A stretch of 64,000 nucleotides of DNA, taken from assembly GCA_002633025.1 (NCBI GenBank), contig NMRB01000410.1, positions 31,385-95,384 of the forward strand. The letters are read 5' to 3'. Position 1 is the stretch's first letter. Each line of letters begins with the position of its first letter. A model generated the notes under the pieces. It was not told where the DNA came from, did not search any database, and saw nothing but the letters and a program-made list of their open reading frames with translations. Shown here piece after piece: positions 1 through 11,222 of the stretch. This DNA is from Notospermus geniculatus (taxonomy: Eukaryota > Nemertea > Pilidiophora > Heteronemertea > Lineidae). Position numbers and translations under genes: made by a program.

Positions 1-93
1 ACAGAGAAACAGTGAGTCTGTTTCCCAGTGTGTTCCAAACAATGGGAGGGACACAGAAAAAGTGGCCTCACTGAAAAACATTACATCGGTTTC
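1..93 (-). mobile_element. tRNA-derived SINE body fragment
   Basis: This stretch repeats, in reverse orientation, the segment that follows the tRNA-like head of the SINE at 60838-60990. Shared words are the ACACAGAAAAA run and CACTGAAAAACRTTACA. The same piece recurs at about 3921-4075. The tRNA-like head is not present at this edge, so this is a fragment. Confidence 0.5.
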
Positions 94-431
94 CGCCGTT
101 CCTCTGTGATTTCTTTGATTTTGACGACGCCCTCCGATTGTTCAAAATCGTCAAGCAATGAGAAAAAAACGCAACCAACCCCAACGTAATCACTACGTTA
201 AGTAGGCAATGATGCAAATTGGATGGTTCAAACTCTCCTCCACACGCAAAAGTCGAATTTATCAGTTTAGGGGATTGTCATGTTGATGTTGTGAGTGTTA
301 GGTCTTGATCGATTGGTCACAACCAAGCAGACGCTCCCTGTTGTTCCGAGATGAAATCGACATGTCGTGCTGTGAAATCGCTAATCGTCTTCCTTAATGA
401 GGAAGCAATGCGTACTGTTAGTAGAAAGTAT

Positions 432-562
432 TAGAATTTGCGCAAAGCCCCCTAAACGCCAACGCCAACGTCTATCTTTTTGTTCGGTGCTCTCTTCGTG
501 GCATCGAACAGTGGTTTTGGCGTTCGCGTTGGCGTTTCGGAGGCTTTGCGAAAACTCCCTAA
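432..562. mobile_element. Hairpin MITE, GCCAACGCG family
   Basis: Inverted arms read GCAAAGCCCCCTAAACGCCAACGCC on the left and GGCGTTGGCGTTTCGGAGGCTTTGCG-like on the right, and the right end is AAAACTCCCT. Related copies sit at 13902-14024, 21058-21165 and about 25618-25712, and a piece near 55315. It is non-coding; open frames across it are a by-product of the repeat. Confidence 0.7.
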
Positions 563-1008
563 TAAAGGAAGCACGTGTCGATATACGTGTAAATTATAGG
601 ATATAATTCTAAACCTTTCTATTCAAATACCGCTGTAACATTCTTGAATGTTCCCCATCTGTGAGTGTTCCCCTTCTATTGTCTGGCGGAATAGGCAGTG
701 ACTTGACAATAGGGGAAATAGAGAAAATTGTAGATGTATCTGCCAGCGTTTCCAAACCAATACGGGAAAACACTGGCAGATGTCACATTTGTGCTCAATA
801 GCATAAAATCATCGTTTCGACGGCCCCGCCATCTTGGATTTCTTGCAAACTGCACATGCTCTGTTACAGCTGGTGGGCAAATTCGTATCTCACGACCAAT
901 CGTATGCGTTGGTTTGCCCACCAGATAAGTGCGCATGCACAGAATCTTCGTAGAAACCAAGATGGCGGTAGGCCGTCGAAGCAATGAATACTTTATACGG
1001 AGAGTACC
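563..1008. other. Non-coding, no gene recognised
   Basis: Short open frames on both strands have no recognisable domain. A small hairpin around CTGCCAG at about 738-780 is the only structure I see. Confidence 0.5.
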
Positions 1009-1249
1009 CACGCTGGTGATTCAAACCTAAAAATCTTTTTTTCGTACGCGATTTTACTCATGCATAACTAATCGTGTTGACTATTTTTTGCAGTTGTTTC
1101 GGCAAATAGAAGGGGTGACAGCTTATTTTGTAATCACCCGTCACCCCTTCCATTTACCAGATGAACTGCGAATACGACAAGCACCATTAGTTATGCATCA
1201 ACGACTTCGCTTACGAATAAAATGATTTTGTGTTTGAATCACCAGCGTG
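1009..1249. mobile_element. MITE with 5-bp target duplication (copy 1)
   Basis: Termini are CACGCTGGTGATTCAAAC and its exact reverse complement. The terminal inverted repeats extend imperfectly for about 65 bp. The element is flanked by GTACC at 1004-1008 and 1250-1254. A second copy lies at 8478-8720. A 5-bp duplication with a CAC-starting terminus resembles the Transib superfamily, but no transposase is present, so the class is inference. Confidence 0.85.
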
Positions 1250-1839
1250 GTACCGGGTATGTTTTGCACGTGCTAGGCCATGCACATTCTCACCTACAAG
1301 TTAAGTAGAATTTGAAATATCTATTATCCGACTGTGCAATTCACTTCACAAGCGAAATTGATATGACTTTTCGCCTTTACAATTTGAGATTCGTACATGT
1401 ATATCATAAAAACGCGCAGGAGTATTTTGTAATGAGAGTTCAAGAACCTCGGGCGACGATTATTTTCTAAAATCACAACTTAGTGATTATTTTGAGTAAT
1501 TACATGTGAATGATTGAAATGTATCGTGTTATAAGTGTAGGTCTGAGTGTGATTCTATCTCAAAAGTTGATCATGATGACGTTCGATATCAGTCTGCACT
1601 CAAATGCGAAAACAAAAAAATCAGGAGGAGTATGTTGAACTGGTGTAATCAGCCTGAATCTTTACTATTCTGTATTTAGAAGTACAAGGTATCGCTATTA
1701 CTGCAATCGATCACGCCCCCTCTGCTGAGAGTTACATGTAGTTGGATATTTTTTCGCAGTCGTACTTTTGCAGCCTAGAATGTGCATTGTGGACTTTCTA
1801 GGACGAAAAAACCTGTTCAATGTCAATAGGAGTAAGCCG

Positions 1840-1955
1840 CGCTTTCTGCAAAAAGACGGCAGCAAAACTTCTTCTGATTGGTGCTCAGGGTCTGCAAAGT
1901 ATTGAATTGGGGCGTAGTGACACCTGTTGGTCAACTGACTGACAGCTCCTGTCCA
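1840..1955. repeat. Dispersed repeat, GATTGGTGCTCA family
   Basis: It shares GATTGGTGCTCA, a stretch like AATTGGGSCGTA and TGACACCTRTTGGTCAACTG with about 2470-2640 and 61460-61585. Only this common core is clear, and ends are not resolved. Confidence 0.5.
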
Positions 1956-2064
1956 GGGGCCTGTTTCATAAAGTGACTTTAAGCTAATGGGACCATTAAC
2001 TGAATGCATTTTTTATTTGGTTAAATCTACCATTAGCTTAAAGTCTTTTTATGAAACAGGCCCC
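1956..2064. mobile_element. Foldback MITE
   Basis: The arms begin GGGGCCTGTTTCATAAAG and end with the complementary CTTTTTATGAAACAGGCCCC. Inner arms pair through TTTAAGCTAATGG. It is about 109 bp and non-coding. Confidence 0.7.
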
Positions 2065-2469
2065 AGGAGCGCATGGTAGACCTCAACGCTGGCGGCCAGA
2101 AGGCACGGCAAATCAGCTGATATTGTCCGATTAGGGATCCAGCAGATACGGTGACTCCACTTGCCATACCTTGCCATTATTTATTTGGGTCTAATAACTG
2201 TCGGGAAAGATTAGCCCCTCCTTGTCTTTGTCATCAAGCTTCACTAATAAACTAACATCGATGCATTTTTCTCTCGTTTCAGGTAAGATTATCTCATATT
2301 AGCAGACGATACAGTCATTGTAAGTAGGACCAGGTTTAGTCTTGAGGGTTGCCACCAGGGCGGCTCGATCTTAAACGCATGACGTAATTATTTGTGGTTC
2401 TTACTGTCCGTCCGTCGGGAAAATCGTGAATGACGATTCCACGAAATCTGCCCTGCAACAGGCGCAGTC

Positions 2470-2640
2470 AGCCGCGCTTTGCCAAAAGATGGGAGCAAAT
2501 TTCTAGCGGACCGATACAAGAGAAAATTCGGCTCCTGATTGGTGCTCAATTCAACCATGAATTGGACATCAACCATAAATTGGCATTGAATTGGACCGTA
2601 GTGACACCTATTGGTCAACTGGCTGACAAAGCTATTATAA
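2470..2640. repeat. Dispersed repeat, GATTGGTGCTCA family
   Basis: A second member of the family at 1840-1955. It contains the same core plus a local duplication of the ATGAATTGGACATCAACCAT type. Confidence 0.5.
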
Positions 2641-2843
2641 TGCGGAGATATCACCAGCTGCACCAGCGGGATGATGGTTGTTTGAAGAAAGAGCTTCAAA
2701 GTATTGCACTTGCAAGTACTGTTGCGTAAATTATAGCTATTGCTTCGACCAACCATGCCCCCACTCTGATCACGAGTGGAGATACATGTATACTGCTTTT
2801 TATCGTTGGTTGGTTGGTTGGTTGTGCATTGAGAAGAATTGGT

Positions 2844-2995
2844 AAAGCGGCGAATCCACTGTCGCGATCTGGGCTTGAGACGGGGTTGCGGTCCCTTGCG
2901 ATCGCCTTATATGGCAATCGGAAGTCCTTATATGGTAACCGCAAGGGAACGCAACCGCGTCTCAAGCCAAAATCGCGACAGTGGATCACCCGCTT
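2844..2995. mobile_element. Foldback MITE
   Basis: The arms GCGAATCCACTGTCGCGAT...CTTGAGACGG and CGTCTCAAG...ATCGCGACAGTGGATCACC pair with few mismatches. It is about 150 bp and non-coding. Confidence 0.65.
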
Positions 2996-3699
2996 AATAC
3001 ACCTAGCTGTACCGGTAACTTCGATGCTCCCAAACGATTGTGAAATACCAGTATATTTCTCGGCTTTCCTACTTCAAATTTGGGTGTGTTTGGACCCTAA
3101 AGGCTTCAATAGCGAAAAGGTTGGGAAACACAAACCTGTTAATCGTCAAGGTATAAATACAAATAATTGCTATTCGCTTTAATGCCTGAAAGCATAGCAC
3201 TTGAGTGCAACCGAGTACGACCGAGTGGGGTATCTTGGTTGATCATGGGTTCATTTCCCGAACAGAGTACACCAGTCAATCAGACGAACACCCCCTCTGG
3301 CCCAATCAATCATCATCGATACCGTATCAATCACAACTACGAGACCTTCAGTGTCAAGTCGGTTTATAAGTATTGAACTTCTATCGATTCGCCAGTTAAA
3401 TAGATTTTCGGTGTTCGATCAGGAGATGGATCTGTGGGACTGGTTTAGACGTATGGTGCACTTGTTGCTTGGTGGTTGCACTCCCGCTGTAGCTTACAGC
3501 TTTGTTTGCTCCGAGCCAAGTGGTCCAGAAAACTAGTTTTGTGCCAATTCTTACACGCACTAGTGACGCCTATTGGTCATCTTCTGAGAATCGCATGAAT
3601 CCGAAGCAGTTTCGGAGTGTTTTTGACACGGGGAGCCGTTCGAATCTATGGGGGAGTTTAAGTAATACTGTAATCGAGCCAGGAATGATTAATCCCATA

Positions 3700-4085
3700 T
3701 GGCCCTGGCTGGATTCGAACCCGGTGTAACGTTTTTCAGTGAGGCCCGTGTGGGTGTGACATTACAATACATTGACGGAGTAAAGCCGCGACTTGACAAT
3801 GGGTCATATGAATAAAGACTAGCAAATGCTTTAACTTTAATTTTGCAATACAAATGCACTGGGTAATGCTGTACAAATCTGAAAAGCATTTGCTAGTCTT
3901 TATTCATATGACCCAATGAATGACACACAGAGAAACAGCGAGTTCGTTTCCTATAGTGTGTTCCGAACACACAGAAAAACGGCTACACAGAAAATCACAC
4001 AGAAATTGGCTACACTGAAAAACGTTACACCTGGACCTGCCGCTTGCCAAGCGGACGTGATAACCACTCGGCTATCAGGCTATCT
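3700..4085. mobile_element. Inverted pair of tRNA-SINE pieces around a hairpin
   Basis: A plus-strand SINE piece (3700-3770) carries the tRNA box-B-like CTGGATTCGAACCC followed by GGTGTAACGTTTTTCAGTG. A minus-strand SINE (about 3921-4085) carries the tRNA-like head, with box A near 4055-4075. Between them, 3797-3915 is a hairpin with arms GGGTCATATGAATAAAGACTAGCAAATGCTT and its complement. Confidence 0.6.
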
Positions 4086-4254
4086 GGGCTCCTCTGCATG
4101 TGACCACCACATCTGCTGCAACAGCTCTCTGGCTGTAACTGCGACCGAGCTGTAACTCTAGACTTTAACTTTGACAGCTGTATAGCTAACTCTAACTGTA
4201 ACTGCGACCGCTGTAGCTGTAACTGTAACTATTGTGCCAGCTCTAAGGGCTGAT

Positions 4255-4380
4255 TCATACTCGCTTGCGGACCGTCAAGCGCATGAAACTGATCGCAGGT
4301 TTCCACGACGTGAATGTGCACACGCAGTGAAATTGATCATAGTCGGCGCAAAATCCGGACGGAGTATGAATCATCCTTAA
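4255..4380. mobile_element. Foldback MITE with TAA-type flanks
   Basis: The arms AAGGGCTGATTCATACTCGC and CGGAGTATGAATCATCCTTAA form the termini. It is about 125 bp and non-coding. Confidence 0.6.
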
Positions 4381-4985
4381 CCCAAACTGTAACCGTTCAT
4401 GACGGCAATAATTGAAAAAGCTATAAATGAGTCAAATTTGCATCCTTCTTATCGACTCATCAAATCTCCTTAGACTACTTACCCTGCTGCCGACACGAAT
4501 TGAAGAGCCAACAAATACCCATGTCAATTTCTCCTAAATACGAATCATTGTAATCGACAACACTTATTCTCGGCCATTCAGTCATTACGGCTATTGACAG
4601 GATATTGACCAGACGAATGTCCGGCGTCAGAATATCGAATCAATTCGTATAAGCCGGAGTTTGAAAGCTGTTCAATTCACTAAGCTAATTTCAGGTATGT
4701 TTGCCTGAGTACCCTATTGTAGTACATTATTATGGCTGTCGTCGTAGTTGCTGGGCTGACGACAAGTTCTGCTAAACCTTATCTGATATTCATCCCACAA
4801 TCCACCAGCTGCTTAAATTGTTAAGAAGCAGCGTACATATTCATAAAAGTATCTTTTCTCTCAAACAACGATAATTAAGCACTTCACTTCGGCTTAAGTT
4901 AAGTGCCAAATTCTCTTTTCCGGAGCACTCTCCAACTGGCTCGCCTATCNATGGGGGATCAAGACGGAAACTACATTCTTCAATA

Positions 4986-5105
4986 CTCAATAGGGAGGTT
5001 GAGATCAGCGACTTACATGTACAGTGTATATGGATAGAATTCTGTACAACGAGGGCAAATTTTGTATACATTTCTATCCGTACAAGGATCCAACCTCCCT
5101 ATTAT
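4986..5105. mobile_element. Hairpin MITE with GGGAGGTT termini
   Basis: It starts AATAGGGAGGTTG and ends CAACCTCCCTATT, the reverse complement. The interior pairs around GGATAGAATTCTGTACA / TGTATACATTTCTATCC. These termini are shared with MITEs that have unrelated cores. Confidence 0.6.
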
Positions 5106-6033
5106 TTCGATTTGTTGACGTATATTGAGAGGGTATTGTTGATTTCATTCTGTCTTCCACCCCTTTTTGAATTGGAATGGAATGTACTAGGTAGAAAATT
5201 TTTTAGGACACGTGTGTGGATTTAAAAAAATGTTCCGAAGAAAACCTATCCTAGAACAAACGATCCTACTGTTACTGTTTCTAGCCCTGTCTGTCCCTTC
5301 ATCCGTCATTGAACAATAAAAGTGGACACTTTTTACAGGGGGACATTCTTCACTCTTACACCTGTACCGAAAAAAACACGATACCAAACACGTGAATCTG
5401 TCACTTCCTCGCCTAAAAAGTCTCGAAAAAAATTCAATCAACATAATCAAATAATTATCACTTGGTTGTTGTGTTTGATCGTTACTGCTTCAAACCATCA
5501 CCAAGGTCTCTTCAAGGTCAACCAGGGAGAAAACCGATCAATTAAAACTGTCAGTTTTGCAATATGCAGCATACGATATTACCCACCTTTGATACCACAC
5601 CAATTAATTATGGTGTAAAGTACATTTTTGAGAAGGTGTCAGGGGTATATTCTTCCTGCCACTAATGACTTGTGACACGTTGTAGAAATCGGATTGTCGT
5701 ACCTGTTGGATTAATTGCCAACAAACACTGATCTTAATCCTATGGCATATTTTTGCCATTGCGTGCACGGGACTCGGTAGCAGATCCTCAGATAATGTAG
5801 AGTCACGTTTGAGAGGTCATGTTGACATGTACCAAAATTAATCAGTAGGTCAGCGTTACTCATGTTTGGAAATAGTGTCTTTTATCTGATTGGCTCTAGC
5901 CTGCTAATTAAATCCCCTCCCACTTTAAAAAGACCATATTGGGGAATAAACACTGGCCTAATCAATTTTGACACCTGTCACAATAACCTTATAAACGTGA
6001 TTTTAGAGTAACCCGTAATCAAAGTTGATTTTT
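5106..6033. other. Non-coding, no gene recognised
   Basis: No splice-flanked exon, RNA gene or clear repeat was recognised here. Confidence 0.4.
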
Positions 6034-6200
6034 CGCTTGAATGGGGACACTAGCTCGACAGAGGGCAGCACCGAAACCCGGTCCTAATACAATGGACGCC
6101 TTTTGTGTGGGAAATTGATCAGTTTCATTTCAATAATTTTTAAAATAGTGAACGAAAGAAAGTCGTCGATCTAGCCAACACAATGGGGACGATAGCCGAC
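6034..6200. mobile_element. Diverged MITE, GGGGATCCTAGC family
   Basis: It shares AGAGGGCAGCACCGAAAC, ACAATGGACGCCTTTTGTG and GGAAATTGATCA with copies at 11062-11222 and 24433-24590. The left end reads AATGGGGACACTAGCT. This copy is the most diverged of the three. Confidence 0.6.
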
Positions 6201-6856
6201 TTTTCCAATAGGTGTCACTAGTGGTTAGCAGTAGATGGAGGCATCAGTATGAGGCAGAAGCGACACCTCTAAGGAATATTGTGAACTACGTTCTTACAGT
6301 GCAAGCGTCACATTTTGAACTATTGGAGCCGTTCTTAAAATAGACGTGGTACAATCGTTTTGCTTACGCTTTTATCGAACCTGGCGGTGGTCGCTGTAGT
6401 ATCTGCCCCCAGGAAATATCGAAGGAATAATACCGATGAGGGAACAATTCAAACTGTATAACATGACCGATAATCAGTCCGAGCGAGGAGCACAATAAAA
6501 ATACGGATGAACTTCGATATTTAAGATAATGGAGACCTCTTCGGAGACTTGGAAAATCGACAGTACGTCTATTGCCAAGGGCTTGGATTTCCCATTGTAT
6601 TGGTGGTATTTTTCGACATAACCAACATAACAGGCTCTCGTAGATTCTATAGGCGTTATCCGTTGATCTTTTCGTCGCTTACGTTAAGTGCAATGAGCAC
6701 TTTAGGAAACACTAAGAGATGTTGTAGTTTGCACGAAGGTTTTTTCTTAGCTGGATACGCTTGTTCCCAAACATTTGTCTTATTGGTGGCCAGAAGTTGT
6801 CCAACATAAAATTCTTCCCTACACGTCAGCGTAAAGCTGAAACGGTTATGAGGGAA

Positions 6857-6999
6857 GGGAGTTTAAGAAATCAAACGATAACGTAAACTTTACGACAACG
6901 TTATTTTTCGTACTACACATTCACTAGATTTAATATTGTATTTTCGGTACAAAAAATAGCGTTGTCGTAACGTTTATCGTTAGATTTCTTAAACTCCCT
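6857..6999. mobile_element. Hairpin MITE, AACGTTATTTTT family
   Basis: The termini are GGGAGTTTAAGAAATC and GATTTCTTAAACTCCC. The arms run through AAACTTTACGACAACGTTATTTTTCG and its complement. Two adjacent relatives lie at 51838-52088. Confidence 0.75.
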
Positions 7000-7694
7000 A
7001 TTGTCGTCCTGGGTAAACCTTAATCTTACCAAGCACCAAGCTGGGTAATCCTTTTTCCTTTTTCGTATGCAATCGGTGACCGATCGTCGGTGCTAATTCC
7101 AGATTATTTTGAAACATCTCCTGTGATTGGCTACTGTCTCGCTAACGGCTCGCTGATTGGCTGATGTTGGCCTCAGTGGGGACATCTAGTGGCTATAACC
7201 CGCACTTCAGGTTGACAAAGAAGTGGTTGTAATGAAGTAACTCCGACCCAGCGGCGGTATTGTATCGCTCTAGTGATGTGTCATTATCGATCTCTCGAAA
7301 ACATTTCATTTTCGAGTTTAAAAATAAAGGCCCACTAGGGGTAGAAAATCGACTGCTTGCGCGGAATATGATACCCTGGCGTGGAAAATGATGTCGATAA
7401 CTTGAGCGGCTCGCTGAATCTTTCGTTGCGCTCGTACCCGAGGGAGTACATAGTTTATCGTTCACTGTTCTGATGATACGTTGTCAGTTATATTGGTAAA
7501 CGGACATGGTTTCAAATTGCTCCTTTTCTCTTGAGGACGCTTTCCGCGTCAGGCAGGGAAAGATTTAAAATCAGGTACTATCATTGTAAGAGGACTCTCT
7601 CGTTTTTATCACAAAGGATACTGTTCTAGCGATGTACCATCATGTTTTTAGTAATTAATTAGTATAGTAGGAAGAGTGAAGTCAACAGGCATGC
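7000..7694. other. Non-coding, no gene recognised
   Basis: Short open frames only. No supported feature. Confidence 0.4.
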
Positions 7695-7765
7695 TTCCTT
7701 TCTGCTCTGAAGATTAGGCCATTTTATCGTGACTGCACATGTACATAAGCTTCTTTGCTATTAAA

Positions 7766-7960
7766 CGAAAGGCGCCTCTCCACGTGACGGTTTCTATCGA
7801 AAGTTTGCCGTCAGATAGTCAGTTATTGCTCTCAGACAGCAATAATTGCTGTCATAGAGTACTGTATGACAGCAATTATTGCTGTTTGACAGCAATAATT
7901 GACTATATGTATCTGACAGCAAACTTTTGATACAAAACTGTCACGTGGAGAGGCGCGTTT
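7766..7960. mobile_element. Near-perfect 195-bp hairpin MITE
   Basis: The outer arms AAGGCGCCTCTCCACGTGACGGTTT and AAAACTGTCACGTGGAGAGGCGC pair. The inner part is built from repeats of GACAGCAATAATTGC, themselves palindromic. The terminal motif GGCGC-TCTCCACGTGACAG is related to the elements at 58720-59085. Confidence 0.75.
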
Positions 7961-8213
7961 AGGTTGCCTGTCGATGCTTGGGCGGGTAGCTCTTGCAGAC
8001 ACTGCTGGACTTTCTGATCTGATCTAGACCTATTTCTATCTAGACCTGCTCTCATCTAGACCTATTTTATCCTGACTGTACATGTATGTATATAGACTTC
8101 TTTGCTGAACTAAGGCTGCCTGTCATTGCTTGGGCGGGTAGCTGTTGCAGACACTGGTGGCCTTTGTGCTCTGAAGATCTCGACCTATTTTATCCTGACT
8201 GCACATATACTCT

Positions 8214-8422
8214 AAACTCCCAATTCCTAAACTCGGAAAAAATGACCAAATCCTAAGTTGAAGATATCGCACGCTGCCATTCTTTGCCAGGCTCGGGAGT
8301 GGGACAAGTAAGTGGACAGGACATTACTGTTTCTGACCATCATACCCCCACCCCATTATCTTCAACTTAGGACTTAGTCAGTTTTTTCCGAGTTCAGGAA
8401 TGGGACAGGTAAGTGGTAGTTT
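8214..8422. mobile_element. Foldback element
   Basis: CCTAAACTCGGAAAAAATGACCAAATCCTAAGTTGAAGAT on the left pairs with ATCTTCAACTTAGGACTTAG...TTTTTTCCGAGTTCAGG on the right. It lies inside the tandem repeat. Confidence 0.6.
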
Positions 8423-8477
8423 AGTGTACATAGCTTCTTTGCTAAACTAAGGCTGCCTGTCGTTGCTTGGGCGGGTA

Positions 8478-8720
8478 CACGCTGGTGATTCAAACGTAAA
8501 ATCTTTTTTTCGTACGCGATTTTTACCCAAGCATAACTAATCGTGTTGACTATTTTTGCAGTTGTTTCGGCAAATAGAAGGGGTGACAGCTAATTATGTA
8601 ATCACCCGTCGTCACCCCTTCCATTTACCAGATGAACTGCGAATGCGACAAGCACCATTAGTTATGCGTCAACGACTTCGCGTACGAATAAAATAATTTT
8701 GTGTTTGAATCACCAGCGTG
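8478..8720. mobile_element. MITE with 5-bp target duplication (copy 2)
   Basis: A second, closely similar copy of the element at 1009-1249, with identical terminal 18 bp at both ends. It is flanked by GGGTA at 8473-8477 and 8721-8725. Neighbouring repeat units (near 7981 and 8135) show the uninterrupted site GGGCGGGTAGCT, which proves the boundaries and the 5-bp duplication. Confidence 0.9.
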
Positions 8721-8790
8721 GGGTAGCTCTTGCAGGTACTTCTGGCCTTTCTGCTCTGAAGATCTATGGAGTTTGCATTAAATTTTTGTA

Positions 8791-10180
8791 TTTTCCGCCG
8801 TGCTAGCTCCATTGGCGCATCAAGGAGTCACACCGCCATCCGGACATATGTATGTCTGGCTGCCTTTGTCATCCTTTCGTGGAAGTTTGTATAGGAAGGA
8901 AGCGAAAGAGACATGGAATTGAAAAAGGCATTAAAAATCCGAGTCGGCGTTAGAAGATGCCGTCGGGACGTCTTCGTCTTTAATACCCCAGACTGGACAT
9001 GGCCAAATGTCAAGTATGTTGACTCAGTAAAGTTCCTCTCTACCCTCGACTCTCAAACCTTGTATTCGAAGGAAAGGGAAATGTCACAAGGAGATGGAAA
9101 AATCTTGAAAAACCCCGAGTCGACGGAAACAGCGTTTAGAATGAATGGCCCTGTCTGGTCATGTGTATGAAAACCTAGACCGCCTTCAGCGTCGCCGACC
9201 AAACATGTCTGGCTCTTCTTTCTTCCTCTTCTTTCTTCCTTTATTTTTTAAGGGTAAATAGTCAAGATGAGGCAGAAAACCGAAAAAATGAAGTTAAAGG
9301 GAATTAGTCGCGGCAGACAAAATGACACTAAAAATAATTTCGTAGCCCACGAAATTCACAATTTCAAAATTACAAATTTCGTACTTTAGCGGATTAGGCT
9401 TACATCCCTTGGTAAACCTACATTGCGTTCTAAATGCTATTCGAAGGCAGCAATGCCACTGCAGCTGAGAAAATATGCTCTTAGTAGGAAATAAATTTCC
9501 GATTGAGTAAAGTAATAGATTCAAGATGGGACGTTTGATTCTCTATTCAGACACCTTGACTGGCATGACAGGTTGGCTTTAACTGTCAAAATGTAGTCGT
9601 ACTGGTTAATTCTGTCAGACCTATTCAGCTGAATGTCCGCGAGGAATTTATTGTTAAAACACTTTTTAAAGCGACGGAGGCGGAAATGCCTATATATAGA
9701 TTCAGTTTCACTCAGTGGTGTTGCTTTGGTTCTCAAGTTTCGTCTCGGTTTTATTTCGAGGACTGTCCGAACTAAAATGTCATATGTCATTTCAATGACT
9801 TACTGGGTTACATGGAGGGTGACGTTTCCTGGTGAATGTCGTTATTGTGGTAAGTCTCTGCTCTCGCCTTTGTCTGACATTTTGAAAGTTCAAATTTTCA
9901 TCTCTTGACATCCTCCCAAAGCAGGGTTTTATCTTGCTCCTTTTCATACAAAACCCCTGCAATGGAGGATATCTCTTGACATTATCATGTAATTTAAAAG
10001 TGTACAATTGTAATCAGATCCTAAGGTCCTCGAGGTCCTCAGGTCTGACCAAAGGATCGTCCAGGCAACCTTCGAGTTGAATTTTAAAAAGTTTGGGTTT
10101 ATAGTCTGATATCAACAACGGTAAAGGTGTAATCCGACCTTACACTAACCCCAGTCTATCCTGAACTCAGATGAGCTGCT
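8791..10180. other. Non-coding, no gene recognised
   Basis: The plus-strand frame at 8913-9170 and the minus-strand frames at 9294-9790 have no splice context or domain. A weak inverted pair GACATATGTATGTCTGGCT / ACATGTCTGGCT flanks the first. Confidence 0.35.
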
Positions 10181-10553
10181 CATTCAGTGCTACAATCCGA
10201 GCATTTCCCACCGGTACCCATTCATACACCTGGGTGGAGAGAGGCTAGTGAGGCAAAGAGACTTGCCGAAAGTCGCACGCCTGGGACCCTTTGACCGCTA
10301 GTCGGAGACCCGAACCACTACAACACCGTGATTTCTCGAGAGCCGAATGCAAAATGCGGCAATACAGTATTTGCTCGATAGGCAATATCAGGCGAATAAA
10401 GAAATAGCAGGAGGGAACTGGAGTACCCGGAACAACTGCGCAGTCACCCTTTCCGTCACATGAAAGATGCGTTTGACTGGGGGTCGAACCCGCGGAATCT
10501 CAGCGGCGATAGGCGCGGATGTTCCCACTACGCCACTCTGACAGCCGCAAATA
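10181..10553 (-). mobile_element. SINE pieces: conserved tail and tRNA-like head
   Basis: 10190-10320 carries, in reverse, the CACCCAGGTGT / GCAAGT block common to invertebrate SINEs (compare 35440-35560). 10489-10550 in reverse reads GTCAGAGTGGCGTAGTGG and GCGGGTTCGACCCC, which are tRNA box A and box B. Whether the two pieces come from one insertion is unclear. Confidence 0.5.
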
Positions 10554-11061
10554 TCTGCACGCGTACTTTGTGGCGCTTAGGTAAAAAAATGATACGCAAT
10601 TCTCCCGCCAGCAGTCAGCATCAATTAACCCTTTTTCTCCACATGACACTACGACACCGACGCCGGCATCCACCGAACGGTCACAAACCGTGAAATGAGC
10701 AGTGTCACTTACTGCCAAATCTCTGATAAATGTGTTGCATTATCCAGAAAAATCATGTTTTCTCACACCAAGATCTGACGGGAACACCTGACCTAGCTTA
10801 AACCCGTCTTCATGATCAATACTAAAGTATGATCGATGGTCGCCGTTGACGCTTTTGGCAAAGATTGATGCATTGTGTGCCTTGGCGCGTTTTTGTACGA
10901 AACACGGTTTGCCTCCTGCTGCGGAGATTAAAGACTGGCCGAGATCAATAGGACAGGTTCTGTGACGTGAATGCTGGAAATGTCACTGTGGTCAGCTTTA
11001 GAAGTTTTTAAACTCTTCGCACGAGCCATTAAGAGAAAAGATGTTCCCAAGTAGAACGCCC

Positions 11062-11222
11062 AGTGGGGATCCTAGCTACGATAGAGGGCAGCACACCGAA
11101 ACCAGGTCCTACAATGGACGGCTTTTTGTGTGGAAATTGATCAGGACCGGGATGTCAGTTGCATTTCAATAGTTTTAACCACTGGTGACACCTATTGAGG
11201 CAGTGGTCTAGGTTCTCCATTG
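11062..11222. mobile_element. MITE, GGGGATCCTAGC family
   Basis: It starts AGTGGGGATCCTAGCT and ends GGTCTAGGTTCTCCATT, an imperfect reverse complement. It is about 160 bp and close to the copy at 24433-24590, which is absent from the paralogous or allelic site near 20004. Confidence 0.7.

Larger units (their letters stand above)
7695..8790 (+). repeat. Degenerate tandem repeat, about 150-bp unit
   Basis: Units contain TCTGCTCTGAAGATCT, CCTATTTTATCCTGACTG, ACATGTA, CTTCTTTGCT and GCTTGGGCGGGTAGCTCTTGCAG. The last motif occurs intact near 7976 and 8129 and is interrupted by a MITE at 8478. The array has been colonised by at least three hairpin elements. Confidence 0.6.
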
